A stretch of DNA of 58,220 nucleotides, from contig JAGXHM010000096.1 of assembly GCA_024636155.1 (NCBI GenBank), forward strand, positions 1 through 58,220. The letters run 5' to 3'. This DNA comes from Deltaproteobacteria bacterium (GTDB taxonomy: Bacteria > Desulfobacterota > Desulfuromonadia > Desulfuromonadales > BM103). Made by a program: the position numbers and the translations under genes. Under the pieces are notes generated by a model. That model had not been told where the DNA came from. It saw only the letters and a list, made by a program, of their open reading frames with translations, and searched no databases. Positions 43,910 to 53,951 of this stretch are shown in pieces. Every line of letters begins with the position of its first letter. The stretch's first letter is position 1.

Positions 43910-44038
43910 TTAATTCGCTTTTTTCTGAACCCATTCGCCAGCATCTTCCACATCCTTGCCGAGGCCCTTCATGGTTTCGCAGGCAGAAAGGGTGAAAATC
44001 ATCATGCCCACAGCCAGAACAATCAAGATCCTTTTCAT
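43910..44038 (-). CDS. Entericidin-like small lipoprotein
   Basis: A 42-residue peptide: a short signal segment MKRILIVLAVGMMIFTLSAC with Cys20 as lipid-attachment site, then ETMKGLGKDVEDAGEWVQKK. It has the LSAC lipobox and the Glu-Thr-x-x-Gly-x-Gly-x-Asp pattern of the EcnA/EcnB family. AAGGAG lies about 8 bases before the ATG, which overlaps the lspA stop. Its position directly after lspA, the peptidase that matures lipoproteins, is notable. Entericidins are toxin/antidote-like in E. coli, but a single copy here says little about such a role. Confidence 0.85.
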   Translation of the reverse strand: MKRILIVLAVGMMIFTLSACETMKGLGKDVEDAGEWVQKKAN

Positions 44039-44550
44039 GTTTTGCTCTCCTTGATTTCGTTCGCGGTGCTTTCCGCTGATATCTTGCGATCTTCACGCCA
44101 CATTTCGATAAAAAGTAGTGTTACTCCCACGGTAATAGCAGAATCGGCGACGTTGAAAGCCGGCCAGTGATGGCGCTGCCAGAAGACATCGAGAAAATCA
44201 ATCACCTCACCGAGGCGAATACGGTCAATCAGGTTGCCCAGGGCCCCTGAAAAAACCAGCGACAGGGAGTAAATTACCAGCCTTTGGTCGTTCCTGATGC
44301 GTTTGATGTACCAGAGGATGCCAAGCATGGCAACGATTGACACGGTAATGAAGAAGGGGATGCGTACAGCATTGTCAGCCATGATGCCGAACGCGGCTCC
44401 CTTGTTGCGCACGTAGGTCAGATGAAAAAAGTCGCGGATGACCGGAACTGTTTCGTGGAGCCGGAAGTTGGCATCCACGTACAGCTTGGTCGTCTGGTCA
44501 AGGATCAAGACAACGCTTGTAATGATCGATAGTGTGAGGTATCTGGGCAT
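44035..44550 (-). CDS. lspA: Lipoprotein signal peptidase II
   Basis: A 171-residue membrane aspartic protease that removes signal peptides from prolipoproteins. Four transmembrane helices, DQTTKLYVD, the first catalytic region GNLIDRIRLGEVIDFLDV and the second FNVADSAITVGV (the catalytic Asp pair). The stop overlaps the ATG of the entericidin-like gene. It follows ileS as in many bacteria. The C-terminal tail is longer and charged. Confidence 0.94.
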   Translation of the reverse strand: MPRYLTLSIITSVVLILDQTTKLYVDANFRLHETVPVIRDFFHLTYVRNKGAAFGIMADNAVRIPFFITVSIVAMLGILWYIKRIRNDQRLVIYSLSLVFSGALGNLIDRIRLGEVIDFLDVFWQRHHWPAFNVADSAITVGVTLLFIEMWREDRKISAESTANEIKESKT

Positions 44551-44640
44551 AAGGTCTCGGTACGCGGAACGAATGACGCGAAAAAACTATCAACAAACGA
44601 TTACTATCATGCTGTTAGGTTGGTGGCTGGTCGGTTTTCA

Positions 44641-44664
44641 AAGGTTTCTCGTCCCGCGTCCCGG
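44641..44664 (-). repeat. Copy 3 of the GGGACGCGGGACG dispersed repeat
   Basis: On the minus strand this reads GGGACGCGGGACG followed by AGAAACCTT, closely matching the two copies inside pfaC. It lies in the ileS-lspA gap, just after the ileS stop. This shows the element is normally intergenic in this genome. Confidence 0.6.
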
Positions 44665-44670
44665 TTGTCT

Positions 44671-47445
44671 TCAGGAGATCGCATGAAGACAGCGATGACA
44701 GAGTTCCGAATGTTCTTCGCTCTTTCCAACCGTAGTCGCGTAGTTCCAGCAGCGCGAGCATTTGATCCCATCAGCTTTACTGACCCTGATTTTTAACTGA
44801 GTCAGGTTCTCGCCCGTAGCGCCATCATCAAGGCTGTCAGTAACATCAACCTGAGAGACAATGAAGAGACTGGCAAGCTGTTCGGCTTCATCTTTGAGCA
44901 GAATGGCAAGATCGCCTTCGGCAGCTATTTCCACACGAGCATCGAGAGAATGGCCAATAACTTTTTCTGCGCGGGCTAGTTCAAGAACCTTGGCTACGTC
45001 ACTACGAATGGCCAGTAGCTGTTCGTATTTCGCTTCTAATGCAGGATCTACCAGGCTGGTTTCAAAACTCGGGAACTCGGCAAGATGAACACTTGCCTCC
45101 CGCTCGCCCGGCAGGTATCCCCAGATTTCTTCGGCTGTGAATGATAACACCGGAGCCATCATGCGGGTGAGGGCGTCAAGGATGCGATACATGGCCGTCT
45201 GGGCGCTACGGCGTGCCAGGCTTTCAGTCGGTGCGGTGTAAAGGCGATCCTTGAGTACGTCGAGGTAGAACGCGCTCATATCGACGGAGCAGAAATTATG
45301 CATGGCATGGTAGAGGACGTGGAATTCGTAGGCGTCGTACGATTTCAGGACCCGACTCACCAATTCTTCCAGGCGGGAGAGGGCCCAGCGGTCAATCGCG
45401 AGCAGTTCGTTGTCGGCAACGCTGTCAGTGGCCGGGTTAAAGTCATGGATGTTGCCAAGGATATAGCGGGCGGTGTTGCGGATTCGACGGTAGGCTTCAG
45501 AAACCTGCTTGAGAATCGCATCGCCGACACGTGTATCGTTGCGGTAGTCTTGAGTGGCAACCCAGAGACGCAGGATTTCGGCGCCGTACTGGTTGATTAC
45601 TTTTTCTGGAGCGACAACGTTGCCTACCGATTTGGACATCGGCCGGCCTTTTTCGTCGAGAACGAATCCGTGTGTAAGAACGGCCTTGTAGGGGGCCGCG
45701 TCACGGGTTCCGACTGAAGCGAGCAGGCTGGAATGAAACCAGCCACGATGCTGATCGCTGCCTTCGAGGTAGAGGTCGGCCGGAGATTTGAGCCGGGGGT
45801 TTTTCTCCACTACGGCCGCATGCGAAACGCCGGAATCGAACCAGACATCAAGGATGTCCATTTCCTTGCGAAAATCATCATGGCCACAGCTTGGACAGGT
45901 GGTGCCGCTCGGCAACAATTCCCTGGCTTCCTTTTCGTACCAGATATCGCTGCCTGCTTCTTCGAAGAGGTCGGCTACGTAGTGCATGATCTTGCCGTCG
46001 GCAAGAGCTTCATCACATTTGCTGCAATAGAAAACCGTGATCGGCACACCCCAACTGCGTTGACGACTGATACACCAGTCGGGGCGATTTTCGATCATGT
46101 TGTAGATACGATTGCGCCCCCACGGCGGAATCCACTGTACTTCGTTGATGTGGTCGAGGGCTTTCTGACGCAGTTGGTTGGTTTCCATGGAGATGAACCA
46201 CTGTTCGGTGGCGCGAAAAATAATCGGTTTTTTACAGCGCCAACAGTGTGGGTAGCTGTGTGTGATCTTGCTCTCGCTCAGCAGTGCGCCGACCTCGGTC
46301 AGCTTGGCTGTGACCTGGGGGTTGACGGCCGGAACCTTCTCTTTGCCGAAGAATTCCAGCTCTTCGCGGTAGCGACCGTAGTCGTCCACCGGGTTGTAGA
46401 TTTCAAGGCCGTAGCGCAGACCGGTGAGATAGTCATCGTGACCGTGCCCAGGAGCGGTATGTACGCAACCGGTACCCGCTTCGAGGGTGACATAGTCGCC
46501 GAGTACCAGCAGGGAAGCACGATCATAGAGGGGATGACGGCACTCTTTCTTTTCGAAGACATCCGCCTGAAAGGTTTTGATGATTTTGAACTCTGTGATT
46601 TTAAGTTCGGCCAGCACCTTGGCGTACAGACCTTCAGCCATGACCAGCAACTCTTCTCCGGTTTCGATGGCGACATAGGGGAGCTCAGGATGCAGGCAGA
46701 CCGCCAGGTTGGCCGGAATGGTCCAGGGGGTTGTTGTCCAGATGACGAAGGAGAGGGGCTTGCCTGCCAGCTCATTAAAGCCGTCGGGAAGTGTGTCCCG
46801 GAAGGGAAACTTGACGTAGATTGATGGTGAGGTGTGGTCTTCATACTCGACTTCTGCTTCAGCAAGGGCGGTGACGCAAGAAGTGCACCAGTGGATTGGC
46901 TTACGTCCCTTATAGAGACCTTTCCTCTCGGCAAAGCGCGCCAACTCCCGGGCGGTCGCGGCCTCGTAATCGTTGGTCATTGTCAGGTAAGGATGCTGCC
47001 AGTCACCAAAAATGCCGAGGCGTCGAAACTCCTCGCTCTGAATATCAACCCATTCTTTGGCGTAAGAACGGCATTCTTTGCGCACCTCAGCCTTGCTCAT
47101 TTCCCGCTTTTTTTTGCCAAGCTGCTGATCTACCTTGAGCTCGATCGGTAGGCCGTGACAGTCCCAGCCGGGAATGTAGGGCGCGTAGAAACCTTGCATG
47201 CGCTTGCTTTTGATGATGATGTCTTTGAGAATCTTGTTCAGCGCATGGCCGATATGGATATTGCCATTGGCATAGGGAGGGCCGTCGTGCAGGGTGAAAT
47301 TTGGTTTCTCTGTATCAGGTTCGCTGAGTAGACGGTCAAGTTTGAGATCGGTCCAGCGTTGTATGATCTCCGGTTCGCGTTGCGGCAGGTTGCCACGCAT
47401 TGGGAAGTCGGTTACCGGAAGATTGAGCGTCTCTTTGTAGTCCAT
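44671..47445 (-). CDS. ileS: Isoleucyl-tRNA synthetase
   Basis: A 924-residue class I synthetase. HIGH signature in GPPYANGNIHIGHALNKILKD near residue 58, WDCHGLPIE, editing domain, the KMSKS motif as RPMSKSVGNVV near 605, and the C-terminal zinc finger CSRCW-CHRCL. Length normal for the bacterial type. Followed by lspA. No T-box element was found in the leader. Confidence 0.97.
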   Translation of the reverse strand: MDYKETLNLPVTDFPMRGNLPQREPEIIQRWTDLKLDRLLSEPDTEKPNFTLHDGPPYANGNIHIGHALNKILKDIIIKSKRMQGFYAPYIPGWDCHGLPIELKVDQQLGKKKREMSKAEVRKECRSYAKEWVDIQSEEFRRLGIFGDWQHPYLTMTNDYEAATARELARFAERKGLYKGRKPIHWCTSCVTALAEAEVEYEDHTSPSIYVKFPFRDTLPDGFNELAGKPLSFVIWTTTPWTIPANLAVCLHPELPYVAIETGEELLVMAEGLYAKVLAELKITEFKIIKTFQADVFEKKECRHPLYDRASLLVLGDYVTLEAGTGCVHTAPGHGHDDYLTGLRYGLEIYNPVDDYGRYREELEFFGKEKVPAVNPQVTAKLTEVGALLSESKITHSYPHCWRCKKPIIFRATEQWFISMETNQLRQKALDHINEVQWIPPWGRNRIYNMIENRPDWCISRQRSWGVPITVFYCSKCDEALADGKIMHYVADLFEEAGSDIWYEKEARELLPSGTTCPSCGHDDFRKEMDILDVWFDSGVSHAAVVEKNPRLKSPADLYLEGSDQHRGWFHSSLLASVGTRDAAPYKAVLTHGFVLDEKGRPMSKSVGNVVAPEKVINQYGAEILRLWVATQDYRNDTRVGDAILKQVSEAYRRIRNTARYILGNIHDFNPATDSVADNELLAIDRWALSRLEELVSRVLKSYDAYEFHVLYHAMHNFCSVDMSAFYLDVLKDRLYTAPTESLARRSAQTAMYRILDALTRMMAPVLSFTAEEIWGYLPGEREASVHLAEFPSFETSLVDPALEAKYEQLLAIRSDVAKVLELARAEKVIGHSLDARVEIAAEGDLAILLKDEAEQLASLFIVSQVDVTDSLDDGATGENLTQLKIRVSKADGIKCSRCWNYATTVGKSEEHSELCHRCLHAIS

Positions 47446-47658
47446 AATTCAGCCCCGCAGGCCCCCTTGTTGGTGCAGATTTTGAACCCGATAACTTATC
47501 AAAACGGCTGAATAAGTCAAGGTAAATCAGGGGATTCGAGCGAAGGAGTGACCACTGGCAGGGGGGTGTGGCTTGAAGCTACTGTTGCTCAGGCTGCTCG
47601 CTGAGGCTTCTTGAAGGGTCATCTGTCATCGTCAGATTTTTCAAGTCAACTTGCTGGT
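47446..47658. other. ileS leader / kinase downstream region
   Basis: A 213-base gap. It contains an imperfect hairpin (CTCAG-8 nt-CTGAG with GAAGC/GCTTC outer arms, about 47574-47611) that may terminate the kinase gene. I see no clear promoter, ORF or riboswitch. Confidence 0.4.
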
Positions 47659-49161
47659 TCAGGAGGTCTCTGCGGCTGGTTTGTTGAAGGCCGGTGCTTT
47701 GGGGAGAGAGATGCAGAAGGTGGCTCCGCCACCGGGGGTTTGTTCTACCCATGCCAGCCCTTGGCAGCGCAGAGCGATTTTGCGCACGATAGCCAAGCCG
47801 ACGCCGGTGCCCCGTTTCCCCTTGGAGGTCTTGCCGCGATAGAAAATGTCGAAGATCTTTTCTTGCTCCTGGGAAGGAACCCCCGGGCCGTGATCACGGA
47901 CAAAATAAGTGACGCCATTCTTCTCATGCCAGCAACCAACCTCAATGACGCCACTTTCTAAAGGAGCATAATGGCAGGCGTTTCTGAGGAGATTGCTGAA
48001 AATCTGGTAAACCAGTGTCTCGGGAAGCCAGACATGCGGAAGCTTCTCACTTGTGATTTCCGGGTAGTTGTCATTTTCCAGAGAGAGCTCACGTACGACC
48101 TCATCAACGATCATATTGACATCTGTCGGGTGATCGCCAGGCTTCACATGGCTGACCTGAGCCAGATCAAGGAGGTTGTCAAGCAGGGCGATGGCTCGTT
48201 CGCTTTGGTGCTCCACTTCGCCGAAAATCTGTAAAATCTGCTCGTCAAAAACCTCACTGTAGGTCATGCGTAGAATGTCCATATAGGTCACTACGGGAGC
48301 CAGAATGCCGCGCAGGTCATGGGAGATGGAGTGGGCGAAAGCGTCAAGCTCGCGGTTCGCTTCGCGTAAGTCTAGCTCGGTTTTTTTTCGTTCTGTGATA
48401 TCCCGGCAAACAGCCAGTTTTTTCTTAACGCCGTCTTCCTCTGGCAGTGGGGAATGGATAACCTCATAGATCCTTCCCGGATTGCCGAGCTGCCGCTCAT
48501 CACGAACAGTGCGGTTACTGAATACTTTATCCATGGGACACCAGGAACAAACTGCTGATTCATTATGCAGAACCTCATAGCAGTAGTTACCGACCCTGTT
48601 ACCGAAAACTTCCAGCATGGATCGATTCATGAACGTCAGGATGTACTCTTCCGTGGCGATATAGGCCATGTCGTCCATGTTGTCGAGAACGGTACGGAAG
48701 CGTATTTCGCTTTTTTCAAGCTCGGTCGTTCGTTCCTTGACTCTGGCCTCCAGTGTTGTGGCCTGTTCTCGCAGAGATCCTTCCAGCGCATGCTGTCTTG
48801 TGATATCGATGAAGGATTCGATGCCGCCGATAACCTCTCCGTCGGCATTACGCAAATACTCTATGTTTTTGAGCAGTTGAACCGTTTTCCCAGATTTAGT
48901 GACGATGGTGCAGCGTCCGCCGATGATCGGTTTAGGGATGGCATCGTTGTAGAGACCACAGCTGTTACCGCAAGGAATGCCATGCAGAAAAGAGCAATGC
49001 TGGCCGACGGCTTCCTCTGCAGAAAACCCCGTGACCATCTCTGCCGCTGGGTTCCAATAAACAATCCGCATCTCTGTGTCGACGACATAAAGGCCACTGG
49101 GAATGGTTCTCAGGGCTTGATCAAGAGTAATGCTATTAATAATTGAGTTGTCAGAGGTCAT
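47659..49161 (-). CDS. PAS-domain sensor histidine kinase with Cys-rich PAS loops
   Basis: A cytoplasmic kinase of about 500 residues with two PAS domains (SGLYVVDTEMRIVYWNPAAEMVTGF; DDMAYIATEEYILTFMNRSM), a coiled helix, the HisKA box SISHDLRGILAP, and an HATPase domain with N-box NLLRNACHYAP, DHGPGVPSQEQEKIFDIFYRG and GTGVGLAIV. No membrane segment. Both PAS domains have Cys clusters (HCSFLHGIPCGNSCG with a later GRC, and NYCYEVLHNESAVCSWCPMD). These may bind a metal, haem or Fe-S, or act as a thiol switch. No response regulator is adjacent, so it is an orphan. ATG at 49161 with GGAGA upstream. Confidence 0.85.
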   Translation of the reverse strand: MTSDNSIINSITLDQALRTIPSGLYVVDTEMRIVYWNPAAEMVTGFSAEEAVGQHCSFLHGIPCGNSCGLYNDAIPKPIIGGRCTIVTKSGKTVQLLKNIEYLRNADGEVIGGIESFIDITRQHALEGSLREQATTLEARVKERTTELEKSEIRFRTVLDNMDDMAYIATEEYILTFMNRSMLEVFGNRVGNYCYEVLHNESAVCSWCPMDKVFSNRTVRDERQLGNPGRIYEVIHSPLPEEDGVKKKLAVCRDITERKKTELDLREANRELDAFAHSISHDLRGILAPVVTYMDILRMTYSEVFDEQILQIFGEVEHQSERAIALLDNLLDLAQVSHVKPGDHPTDVNMIVDEVVRELSLENDNYPEITSEKLPHVWLPETLVYQIFSNLLRNACHYAPLESGVIEVGCWHEKNGVTYFVRDHGPGVPSQEQEKIFDIFYRGKTSKGKRGTGVGLAIVRKIALRCQGLAWVEQTPGGGATFCISLPKAPAFNKPAAETS

Positions 49162-49236
49162 TCGAATGTAAGGTCTCCGCAAAGTTAATCCGAATATTCT
49201 AACAGAAATTTGCGAAGAACGAGAACAACTGATTGG

Positions 49237-49962
49237 TTAGGCTCGACCAATGATCGCAACCTGCACGTCTTCAACGCCTCCCGCGACGAGAGTTCGACAG
49301 CACTCGCGCACCGTTTCGCCTGTGGTCATAACGTCGTCGATCAGCAGAATCTTGCGCGGCACCGTTTTTGAGGTGAGGACAAAGGCGTTACGCAGATTGC
49401 TTCTGCGTTCGGTTGCTGACAGCCCTTGCTGCTGTTGCGTTTTGCGGTTGCGTTGCAGGAGCGTGGTCTCAAGAGGAACTCTCAATTCTCTGGCGATTGG
49501 CCGGGCGACTTCAAGGGCCTGGTTGTAGCCTCGTTGTCTCAAACGATGGGGATGCAGCGGTACCGGCACGATACAGTCCGGTGCAAAGCTGCTTCCTGCT
49601 GTGGTGATGACCTTGGCGAGGATCTGGCCGAGTGGTTCTGCCAGGGTGGGTTGGTTGCGGTATTTCAATTGATGGACAGCGTCCTTGATACTGCCCTGGT
49701 AAATGCCAGCGGCATGGACAGTTGAAAAGGATGGTGGTCGTTTCAGGCAGGTGCCGCAGAGGTGGTTTGAGGTCGCGTTCGGAAAGGGTTGAGCACAACG
49801 GCGGCAATGTGCCGGGCTCAAGGGGGGCATAGCTGTCAGGCAAGCATGACAGAAAGATTGTGCGTCAAGACCCGTTGGCAGCAATTGCCCGCAGAGTAAA
49901 CAGGCAGGCGGCAGCAGCAGGTCGACACACGCCGCCAACTCCTGGCAAAATCTGGCCCACAT
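49237..49962 (-). CDS. comF: ComF-family phosphoribosyltransferase-like protein
   Basis: A 241-residue protein with N-terminal Cys pairs (CLLCGQLLP, FCHACL, CRRCAQPF, CGTCL) forming zinc knuckles. A phosphoribosyltransferase fold follows, with the PRPP loop ILLIDDVMTTGETVREC. ComF is linked to DNA uptake in some bacteria, and here function is unproven. GGAGGGG about 6 bases before the ATG at 49962 decides the start. The frame is open to 49989. Confidence 0.85.
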   Translation of the reverse strand: MWARFCQELAACVDLLLPPACLLCGQLLPTGLDAQSFCHACLTAMPPLSPAHCRRCAQPFPNATSNHLCGTCLKRPPSFSTVHAAGIYQGSIKDAVHQLKYRNQPTLAEPLGQILAKVITTAGSSFAPDCIVPVPLHPHRLRQRGYNQALEVARPIARELRVPLETTLLQRNRKTQQQQGLSATERRSNLRNAFVLTSKTVPRKILLIDDVMTTGETVRECCRTLVAGGVEDVQVAIIGRA

Positions 49963-50035
49963 GGATATCCCCTCCAGAGATGTAGACAATAGATAACAAA
50001 AGTCAATCGACTCAGTAAAACAGATCAGGAAAAAC

Positions 50036-51565
50036 TTATGCGATAAGATTTTTGCCGGTCATTTTCGCTGGCACAGCAAGGCCCATCAGATTGAGGATGG
50101 TAGGGGCTATGTCGGCAAGAATTCCTGGCTGCAGGTGAGCCTGGCGGTTGTCAGGATCAACCAGGATCAACGGCACTGGGTTGGCTGTATGTGCTGTATG
50201 TGGCGAACCATTTTTATCTACCATCATTTCGCAGTTGCCATGATCAGCCGTGATCAGAGCGCAGCCTCCTGCGTTAAGCAGGGCGTCAACAACGCGTCTG
50301 GTACAGCTGTCAACTGTTTCCATGGCCGAGATAGCCGCAGAGAGGATACCGGTGTGACCGACCATGTCAGGGTTGGCAAAGTTCAAAATGATCAGGTCAT
50401 AGGTGCCCTGTTGGACGCGCCGGATGAATTCGTCTGTTACCTCATGAGCACTCATGGCCGGTTTCAGGTCGTAGGTGGCGACATCTTTTGGTGAGGGGAT
50501 CAGAGCCCGGTCTTCATTGGCAAAGGGCGTCTCGACGCCACCATTGAAGAAGAAGGTGACATGCGCATACTTTTCGGTTTCCGCTATGCGCAGTTGATGT
50601 AAGCCCGCGTCAGCGACCACTTCTCCAAGAATCTTGGGATAGCTGTCGGAAGCGTAGGCCACCGGCAAACCAAAGGTTGCGTCATATTCTGTCAGGCAGA
50701 CAAATGTCGAGAGTTGCGGAATCTTGGGGCGTTCGAATTCGCTGAAGTCGGGTTGGGTGAAGGTGCGGGTAATCTCTCTGGCCCGGTCGGCGCGGAAGTT
50801 GAAAAAGATAATGCCGTCATTGTCGCTGATGCGGCCAACTGGCAAGTCATTCTGCTGGATAACCCGTGGCTCGACAAATTCATCGTTCTGGCCGGACGCA
50901 TAGGCAGCCTGGATCGCTGCAGCGCTTGAGTCGGCCGGGTGACCCTGCCCCAGAACCATTGCCTGCCAGGCGCGCTGCACGCGGTCCCAGCGATTGTCAC
51001 GATCCATGGCATAGTAGCGGCCGATCACGGTCGCCAGGCAACCATGTCCTATGCGTGTCATCTCAGTTTCTAGTTGTTCGAGGTAGCCGGCGCCACTTTG
51101 CGGTGGAGTATCACGTCCGTCCATGAACGCGTGGACACAGACTTCAACCCCTTTACGTTTAGCCAGGTCAATCAGAGCATAGAGGTGGGTGTTGTGCGAA
51201 TGAACTCCGCCGTCTGACAAGAGCCCCATCAGGTGCAGTTTGCCGTTGCTGCAACGAATGCGCTCTAACGCTTCAAGCAGGGCTTGATTGGTAAAGAAAT
51301 CACCCTCTTCGATACTGAGGCTGATGCGGGTCAGCTCCTGATAAATGATACGACCGGCACCAATATTGAGGTGACCGACCTCCGAGTTGCCCATCTGGCC
51401 AGCGGGAAGACCGACATCAAGGCCAGAGGCGTTCAACCAGGTTGTCGGGTAGCTACTGACAAGCTCATCAAGAAATGGAGTTTGCGCCTGACAGACAGCG
51501 TTGTTCTCACAACTTTCGCTGAGTCCCCAGCCATCAAGTATAATCAGCGCAACCGGTTTCTTCAT
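50036..51565 (-). CDS. gpmI: 2,3-bisphosphoglycerate-independent phosphoglycerate mutase
   Basis: A 509-residue metal-dependent mutase converting 3- to 2-phosphoglycerate in glycolysis. It has the N-terminal [12 protein letters not shown] metal site, the phosphoserine motif [15 protein letters not shown], and the late [12 protein letters not shown] and [11 protein letters not shown] ligands. The ATG at 51565 overlaps the stop of the upstream TPR gene (ATGA), which favours it over the GTG at 51577. Confidence 0.95.
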   Translation of the reverse strand: MKKPVALIILDGWGLSESCENNAVCQAQTPFLDELVSSYPTTWLNASGLDVGLPAGQMGNSEVGHLNIGAGRIIYQELTRISLSIEEGDFFTNQALLEALERIRCSNGKLHLMGLLSDGGVHSHNTHLYALIDLAKRKGVEVCVHAFMDGRDTPPQSGAGYLEQLETEMTRIGHGCLATVIGRYYAMDRDNRWDRVQRAWQAMVLGQGHPADSSAAAIQAAYASGQNDEFVEPRVIQQNDLPVGRISDNDGIIFFNFRADRAREITRTFTQPDFSEFERPKIPQLSTFVCLTEYDATFGLPVAYASDSYPKILGEVVADAGLHQLRIAETEKYAHVTFFFNGGVETPFANEDRALIPSPKDVATYDLKPAMSAHEVTDEFIRRVQQGTYDLIILNFANPDMVGHTGILSAAISAMETVDSCTRRVVDALLNAGGCALITADHGNCEMMVDKNGSPHTAHTANPVPLILVDPDNRQAHLQPGILADIAPTILNLMGLAVPAKMTGKNLIA

Positions 51566-52944
51566 GCACCTTGCCACGCTTTTTGCTCGCCATGATGAAT
51601 AACCATTTTGTCCAATGCAAGCGGGCTGGCTTCCTGAATAAGCTTACGGTCAACCAGACTGATTGTGTTCCACTTTCCGCATGAAGGGCAACGGCTGTCC
51701 CACTCAGGCGTAATGTGCTGACACTTTTCGCAGGAGAAGTTAAGGTGCAAGCGTTTGGAAATGCCCAAGGCCTTCTGATATTCGTTGATTGCTTGTTCCG
51801 GTTCGCGGCAGCGACGATAAGTCTCTGCCAACAACAGATGGAGTTGAGAGGATTCTACGCCGGAGCTTTCGACCGCTTGCAACTGTTCCTTGGCTTCATC
51901 AACCATTTCCAGCCGCAGGCAAAGCTTGCCGTAGAAGAGTCTGAACATCAGGTCTTCGCCTTGATTGAGAACCTGTCCGCGGAAAAAGTTGAGTAATGAA
52001 GAGGGATCTTCACGCTCCATGAAATAATTTTCGAGACGCTCAAGAAAGACACTTTTGCTGTGCATCTTATAGCCTTCTTGCCAGGTTTTGACAGCGTCAT
52101 CGCCACGGCCCATGGCGGCATAGGCGTCACCGAGAGAAACCTTCGCCGGAGTAAAGTCCGCCTCTTGCTTCAGGATGTCCTTTAATTCGGACATGGCGTC
52201 ATCAGGGGAACCAGTGCTGATTGCCAGACGGGCGACTTCGTAACGCAGGTAGAGGAGCAGTTCCTTCTCTGCGGCAACTCGGTTGGCACCGGGCCCGGCC
52301 TTGAGGACCTGACGCTGGCTATCCAGTGCTTCTTGCCAGTTGTTGTGTTTGATGTAGAGGTCCCGGAGGTGACGCAATGCTTTACGGTTGTCTTTTTCTA
52401 ATGCGATCAACGACTGGTAAGATGCTATAGCGTCTTCGTCTTTGCCGATTTCTTCCTGGATGGCAGCGGTCTTGAAGAGAACTTCCATCCCTTTGGGGTC
52501 GATTTCGCTGGCTTTGCGCAGAAGTTCCAAGCCCTCGGTGGGATTGCCTTCCTGGCTGGTAAGGCTTGCCATGGCAATCAGGGTGTCAACCCGCTTTGGA
52601 TCGCGATCAAGTGCCTTGCTGAGCAGGCCCCGGGCTTTTTTTAGGTCACCGGAGAGGAGTCGGCCGACGCCTTCACGATAGATAACGCTGATTTCACGTT
52701 GCTTCTTCTCAGACCGATCCCGGTTCCAATGTTTCAACCAATGGGCCACAGTACTGTAGAGATGGGCACCGAAGCCAAGGATCAGGCCGATAACGATACA
52801 GAAGATCACGATCATTGCCGCCGGATGAGTCAGACTCTGCTCGGGCAGGTAGAAAATCGTGATCATGTGGGGATTGAGTCCCCAAAAATAAAGGAAAAAG
52901 AGAACAAAGAAAATAAACAGTAGTATCACGGCCATGAACGTCAT
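51562..52944 (-). CDS. LapB/YciM-like TPR membrane protein
   Basis: A 460-residue protein with an N-terminal membrane segment ([17 protein letters not shown]) and a second one ([23 protein letters not shown]). About eight tetratricopeptide repeats follow, then a rubredoxin-like zinc ribbon near the C-terminus ([23 protein letters not shown]). This layout matches LapB, which controls LPS synthesis by steering LpxC degradation. The extra first helix differs from the E. coli form. Coupled to gpmI. Confidence 0.85.
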   Translation of the reverse strand: MTFMAVILLFIFFVLFFLYFWGLNPHMITIFYLPEQSLTHPAAMIVIFCIVIGLILGFGAHLYSTVAHWLKHWNRDRSEKKQREISVIYREGVGRLLSGDLKKARGLLSKALDRDPKRVDTLIAMASLTSQEGNPTEGLELLRKASEIDPKGMEVLFKTAAIQEEIGKDEDAIASYQSLIALEKDNRKALRHLRDLYIKHNNWQEALDSQRQVLKAGPGANRVAAEKELLLYLRYEVARLAISTGSPDDAMSELKDILKQEADFTPAKVSLGDAYAAMGRGDDAVKTWQEGYKMHSKSVFLERLENYFMEREDPSSLLNFFRGQVLNQGEDLMFRLFYGKLCLRLEMVDEAKEQLQAVESSGVESSQLHLLLAETYRRCREPEQAINEYQKALGISKRLHLNFSCEKCQHITPEWDSRCPSCGKWNTISLVDRKLIQEASPLALDKMVIHHGEQKAWQGA

Positions 52945-52986
52945 TGTTTCCTCCCGGAATTCACCACGTTAAGCAGCAGGAGATGG

Positions 52987-53337
52987 TTACTCCCCAAATT
53001 TTTCGATATCGGTTTTGCATTCAATACAGTAACGCGAAAAAGGCCGAACTTCCATGCGTCGCGGTGAAATTTGTTCACCACAACTCATGCAGATGCCATA
53101 TTCGCCCTTCTCGATCTGTACCAGAACTACGTCGATGTCGTGGATGCGCTGGCGCTTGGTTTCGCTGACGTTAAACAGCACGTCACGACTGTAAGCCGCA
53201 GAGGACATATCTCCGAGGTCAGGTACACCGTCCTGTCCTATCTCACGGCAGGTCTCATAAGAATCGCTGACTTCCTGCAGCAGGCCCTGGCGTTCCTTAA
53301 GGAGTTGTTCCTTAACCAGGTCAAACCGTTCGCTCAT
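52987..53337 (-). CDS. DksA/TraR-family zinc-finger protein
   Basis: A 116-residue protein: coiled-coil N-terminal part, tip region VPDLGDMSSAA resembling the acidic tip of DksA (DxxDxA), then a C4 zinc finger CMSCGEQ-CIEC. Members bind in the RNA polymerase secondary channel and affect transcription with ppGpp. Shorter than E. coli DksA. Located between the LapB-like gene and rlmH. Confidence 0.88.
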   Translation of the reverse strand: MSERFDLVKEQLLKERQGLLQEVSDSYETCREIGQDGVPDLGDMSSAAYSRDVLFNVSETKRQRIHDIDVVLVQIEKGEYGICMSCGEQISPRRMEVRPFSRYCIECKTDIEKFGE

Positions 53338-53472
53338 GCTACTCTCCTTAGTCCCTTAACAAGTCTACTTTAAAATATATCTGGCAGTTAACCACAAAAG
53401 TGGGGTTTCAGGCGATGAAAAAATCATCAGAAAAGGCTGGAGTTCTCTTCTTGAAGATCAAAAAGTCAGGCG

Positions 53473-53943
53473 TCAATGATGGTATGGCTCGTTGCGGATA
53501 ATTGTGCAGCAGCGATAGAGTTGTTCGAGCAATAGCAGCCGTGCCATCTGGTGAGTCAGCGTCATGGTCGACAGGGAAAGGACCAGGTCTGCACGCTTGC
53601 GCAAAGCCTCACTCAGGCCGTAAGGGCCACCAATCAGCAAGGTCCACTCCGGTATACTGCGGACCATATGGTCGTTCATAAGCTCGGCCAGTTTCTCCGA
53701 GCTTAAACTTTTTCCGCGCTGGTCGAGAGCAATAACAAAGGTTCCAGCGGGGATGCGTTGTTCGAGATTCTCCCCTTCCGTGGCTATGATGCGTTGCAAA
53801 TCCTGCTTGCGGCCAGTTTTATGCTCTTTGATCTCGGTGACAGAAAGGGGCAGGTAACGTTTGAGGCGCCCGGCAAATTCGGCACAGCCATCATTCAGAT
53901 AAGACAGGCTCAGCCGTCCGACGCAGAGCAGGTTCACTCTCAT
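53473..53943 (-). CDS. rlmH: 23S rRNA pseudouridine-1915 N3-methyltransferase RlmH
   Basis: A 156-residue SPOUT methyltransferase with IALDQRGKSLSSEKLAEL, LLIGGPYGLSE and the C-terminal knot region LSLSTMTLTHQMARLLLLEQLYR ending in YHH. It acts on the assembled 70S ribosome. It follows rsfS by 8 bases, as is common. Confidence 0.95.
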   Translation of the reverse strand: MRVNLLCVGRLSLSYLNDGCAEFAGRLKRYLPLSVTEIKEHKTGRKQDLQRIIATEGENLEQRIPAGTFVIALDQRGKSLSSEKLAELMNDHMVRSIPEWTLLIGGPYGLSEALRKRADLVLSLSTMTLTHQMARLLLLEQLYRCCTIIRNEPYHH

Positions 53944-53951
53944 AAGGTGGC

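Noticed and set aside
45733-46824. 363-codon plus-strand open frame
   Set aside because: Antisense to ileS, which is certain from its HIGH, KMSKS-type and zinc motifs.
47446-47658. T-box leader for ileS
   Set aside because: No T-box core motif or antiterminator/terminator pair was found on the minus strand.
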